A stretch of DNA of 5,625 nt from Actinomycetes bacterium. Its GTDB lineage: Bacteria > Actinomycetota > Actinomycetes > Actinomycetales > Cellulomonadaceae. The stretch is from contig JAEWOA010000222.1 of NCBI GenBank assembly GCA_023461115.1, positions 1 to 5,625 of the forward strand, written 5' to 3'. Below are positions 5,169 to 5,625 of the stretch, piece by piece. The translations under genes and the position numbers were made by a program. The notes beneath the pieces were generated by a model that saw nothing but the letters and a program-made list of their open reading frames with translations, was not told where the DNA came from and searched no databases. Every line of letters begins with the position of its first letter. Position 1 is the first letter of the stretch.

Positions 5169-5625
5169 TTAGGGATGGTGTTGGCAGTGGGGGCAGCGGT
5201 AGAGCTTGCGGGCGGCCATGTCCTCGACGACCACCGGGCCGCCGCACACGCGGCACGGCTCACCCGCGCGGCCGTAGACCCAGTGCCGCAGCGTCGGGTC
5301 GGTCAGCGCGGCCGCGCGATCGTCGGCCGACAGGTCGCGGGTCAGCATCACGCCCGTCGCGATGCCGTCCGGGAGCAGCCGCGCCCAGTCGTCCCACAAG
5401 GCCTCCGCAACCGCCACCGGCACCTGCTTGCCGGGCGTCCACGGGTCCAGGCGCGCACGGAACAGCAGCTCGGCGCGGTAGATGTTCCCGATGCCGGCCA
5501 CGACGCTCTGGTCCATGAGCAGCTGCCCCACCGGCACGCCACGCGCCCGCACGCGCGCCACCATCTCCGCGCGGGCGGCGGCGGCGCCCGCGGGGCCCGT
5601 GAGCGTCGCGGGGTCCGGCCCGAGC
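5169..5625 (-). CDS. Fpg/Nei-family DNA glycosylase, C-terminal part (cut by window edge)
   Basis: A base-excision repair glycosylase/AP lyase of the Fpg/Nei superfamily; 151 C-terminal residues are visible and the gene continues past 5625. The fragment begins LGPDPATL and contains the helix-two-turn-helix segment GQLLMDQSVVAGIGNIYRAE (33-52), with the conserved Asn47. VYGRAGEPC (116-124) leads into the zinc finger Cys124-x2-Cys127-x16-Cys144-x2-Cys147, ending CPHCQHHP. The finger sequence AARKLYRCPHCQ resembles the actinobacterial endonuclease VIII (Nei) subgroup more than classical Fpg, but the catalytic N-terminal Pro-Glu is outside the window, so Nei versus Fpg is inferred. An internal ATG at 5564 is not the start, because conserved sequence precedes it. 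Stop is TAA at 5171-5169, next to the quadruplex motif. Confidence 0.93.
   Translation of the reverse strand, partial: LGPDPATLTGPAGAAAARAEMVARVRARGVPVGQLLMDQSVVAGIGNIYRAELLFRARLDPWTPGKQVPVAVAEALWDDWARLLPDGIATGVMLTRDLSADDRAAALTDPTLRHWVYGRAGEPCRVCGGPVVVEDMAARKLYRCPHCQHHP

Overview
The window is a very GC-rich, gene-dense piece of chromosome. GC-rich third codon positions, GTG starts, an F420-type luciferase-like oxidoreductase, a GT87-type membrane glycosyltransferase and a DUF1684 protein all point to an actinobacterium, most likely of the Micrococcales (Cellulomonas-like). That placement is an inference from protein style, not from a database search.

Layout. A poly-G/C edge (1-34) is followed by a uracil-type NCS2 permease on the minus strand (50-1447), whose GTG start is fixed by a strong Shine-Dalgarno. 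A 177-base intergenic gap follows, then a short Pro-rich unknown protein on the plus strand (1625-1852). Next is a plus-strand GT87-like membrane glycosyltransferase (2007-3359, or from a CTG at 1965). Its 3' end overlaps by 89 bases the 3' end of a minus-strand LLM/F420-dependent oxidoreductase gene (3271-4209). A DUF1684 protein (4421-5029, plus) comes next. The right edge cuts a minus-strand Fpg/Nei-family DNA glycosylase, of which only the H2TH motif and zinc-finger C-terminus are visible (5169 to beyond 5625).

The most unusual content is non-coding. The DUF1684 gene is bracketed by two tandem arrays of the same 19-bp unit in opposite orientation: 8 copies at 4232-4383 and 6 copies at 5039-5152. 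The right array runs directly into a perfect (GGGT)3GGG G-quadruplex motif at 5151-5165, four bases from the glycosylase stop codon. The left array fills most of the divergent promoter region between the oxidoreductase and DUF1684 genes. The right array fills the convergent gap between DUF1684 and the glycosylase.

The genes do not form an obvious pathway: nucleobase uptake, lipid-linked glycosylation, flavin/F420 redox, an unknown DUF1684 activity and base-excision repair look like ordinary chromosomal neighbours. No intergenic stretch exceeds 300 bases. I see no tRNA, rRNA, transposase or CRISPR array.
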